Shown here: positions 63,386 through 64,000 of the stretch, in pieces
Position numbering within the stretch: the stretch's first letter is position 1
Layout of the letters: every line of letters begins with the position of its first letter
Source: an uncultured Clostridia bacterium
GTDB lineage: Bacteria; Bacillota; Clostridia; TANB77; CAG-508
NCBI GenBank assembly: GCA_948676835.1
Contig: CAPOZU010000001.1
Span: 124,001-188,000, forward strand
Direction of reading: 5' to 3'
DNA: 64,000 bases
The notes under the pieces: generated by a model
The model's input: the letters and a program-made list of their open reading frames with translations, nothing else
Database searches by the model: none
What the model was told of the DNA's origin: nothing
Translations under genes and position numbers: made by a program

Positions 63386-64000
63386 ATATCTTACCTCTTG
63401 AATCTAATTGAATTTCGTATCCATATTCAAAAATATATGATATTCCAAATAAGAATAATATTTGTATTACATCAAAAAGTTCAAATCCCACATCTAAATC
63501 AGACTTTAATATATTTTCAAATATAAGTCCTCCACCAGTTGGTAAAATTAATGCTATAATCATAAGTTTTGCCATTTCTTTAATGTATTTAACGTTTTCT
63601 AAAGTAAATGGTGTATCACCTTGATTTATATTTACAAATAATTTTTCTAATCTATTAAATGTCATTCTATATAATACTAAACAAACAATTAAGCATCCAT
63701 ATCCTAACTCTAAGAAAGCTATTATTTGCCCTTTAGAATTATTTTCTAGTACATTTTTCATTTGCAAAATTGTATCTTGATCTTTAGCATCTGCAACTAA
63801 AACATCATTTGCTTTCAATTGTAAGGTTATTCCATCATTTGATTTTTCTTCTGTTATAGTTATTTTGTCATCTATTCTTGCTCCTTTAAATACAATAGTA
63901 TCATCTTTTAACTCTATATTGCTTATAAATATTGGTGTAACTATTAATAAAAATACTATAATTGGAATTGATATTGTTGTAACAATCTTTCCAATCCTTG
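63366..64000 (-). CDS. DUF2975 membrane protein (5' end outside window)
   Basis: At least 211 residues; the start lies beyond the window. The frame continues open to 63998. Four hydrophobic segments; visible upstream are KIVTTISIPIIVFLLIV (first helix) and, near the C-terminus, IFEYGYEIQLDSRG. DUF2975 proteins usually partner a small XRE regulator; here an unrelated small helical protein follows instead. Confidence 0.8.
   Translation of the reverse strand, partial: RIGKIVTTISIPIIVFLLIVTPIFISNIELKDDTIVFKGARIDDKITITEEKSNDGITLQLKANDVLVADAKDQDTILQMKNVLENNSKGQIIAFLELGYGCLIVCLVLYRMTFNRLEKLFVNINQGDTPFTLENVKYIKEMAKLMIIALILPTGGGLIFENILKSDLDVGFELFDVIQILFLFGISYIFEYGYEIQLDSRGKIYGDENE

Overview
This is about 64 kb of very AT-rich Firmicute chromosome, most like an uncultured gut-type Clostridia. 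The evidence is the low GC, AGA as the usual Arg codon, strong GGAGG ribosome sites and a Gram-positive gene set: sortase-built pili, T-box, Asp23/AmaP, RemA, Rex, AdhE, SleB-type cortex hydrolase and an Isc locus with IscR. Nearly all genes are on the minus strand. Both ends cut a gene: a VWA protein on the left and a DUF2975 membrane protein on the right.

Layout. 1-6.2 kb: VWA/solute-binding fusion, efp, an M23 peptidase read in three frames, tRNA-Trp, Xaa-Pro peptidase, prepilin peptidase, YqeG phosphatase, SleB-like hydrolase. 6.2-6.9 kb: non-coding palindromic elements. 6.9-19 kb: a carbohydrate-binding-like protein, then housekeeping (fhs, xseAB, nusB, Asp23/AmaP cluster, fmt, def, priA). 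19-23 kb: a four-gene sortase pilus operon. 23.6-30.1 kb: gmk, rpoZ, remA, yicC, rsmE and argG-argH behind a T-box. 30-37 kb: PHP phosphatase, double ThyX, Lon-type protease, rimI/tsaB/tsaE, coaD. 37-48.5 kb: native genes (MBL hydrolase, rex-adhE, ABC transporter) interleaved with five genes of clearly higher GC (second coaD, MYG1-like, three unknowns) that look acquired. 48.8-53 kb: accessory zone with an IS200 tnpA remnant, a broken HEPN-like gene and a complete type III toxin-antitoxin (ToxN with three 36-nt ToxI repeats). 53-64 kb: small membrane proteins, hydrolases, XRE regulators, DUF4180 remnant, the isc operon with matched IscR operators, AraC and GNAT proteins.

The most unusual signal is translational. 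By eye I found no in-frame CGG codon in any native gene, except at three places, and at each of those the conserved protein continues only if the ribosome skips one base (+1) at CGG: once in argH and twice in the M23 peptidase. All three sites read NNT-CGG-A and resume at GGA (Gly). In-frame CGG otherwise occurs only in the five acquired-looking genes. This fits programmed or obligatory +1 recoding at a starved or unassigned Arg codon. In argH, an arginine biosynthesis gene, the same arrangement could sense charged tRNA-Arg, in addition to the T-box upstream. This is inference: the tRNA complement and protein data are needed.
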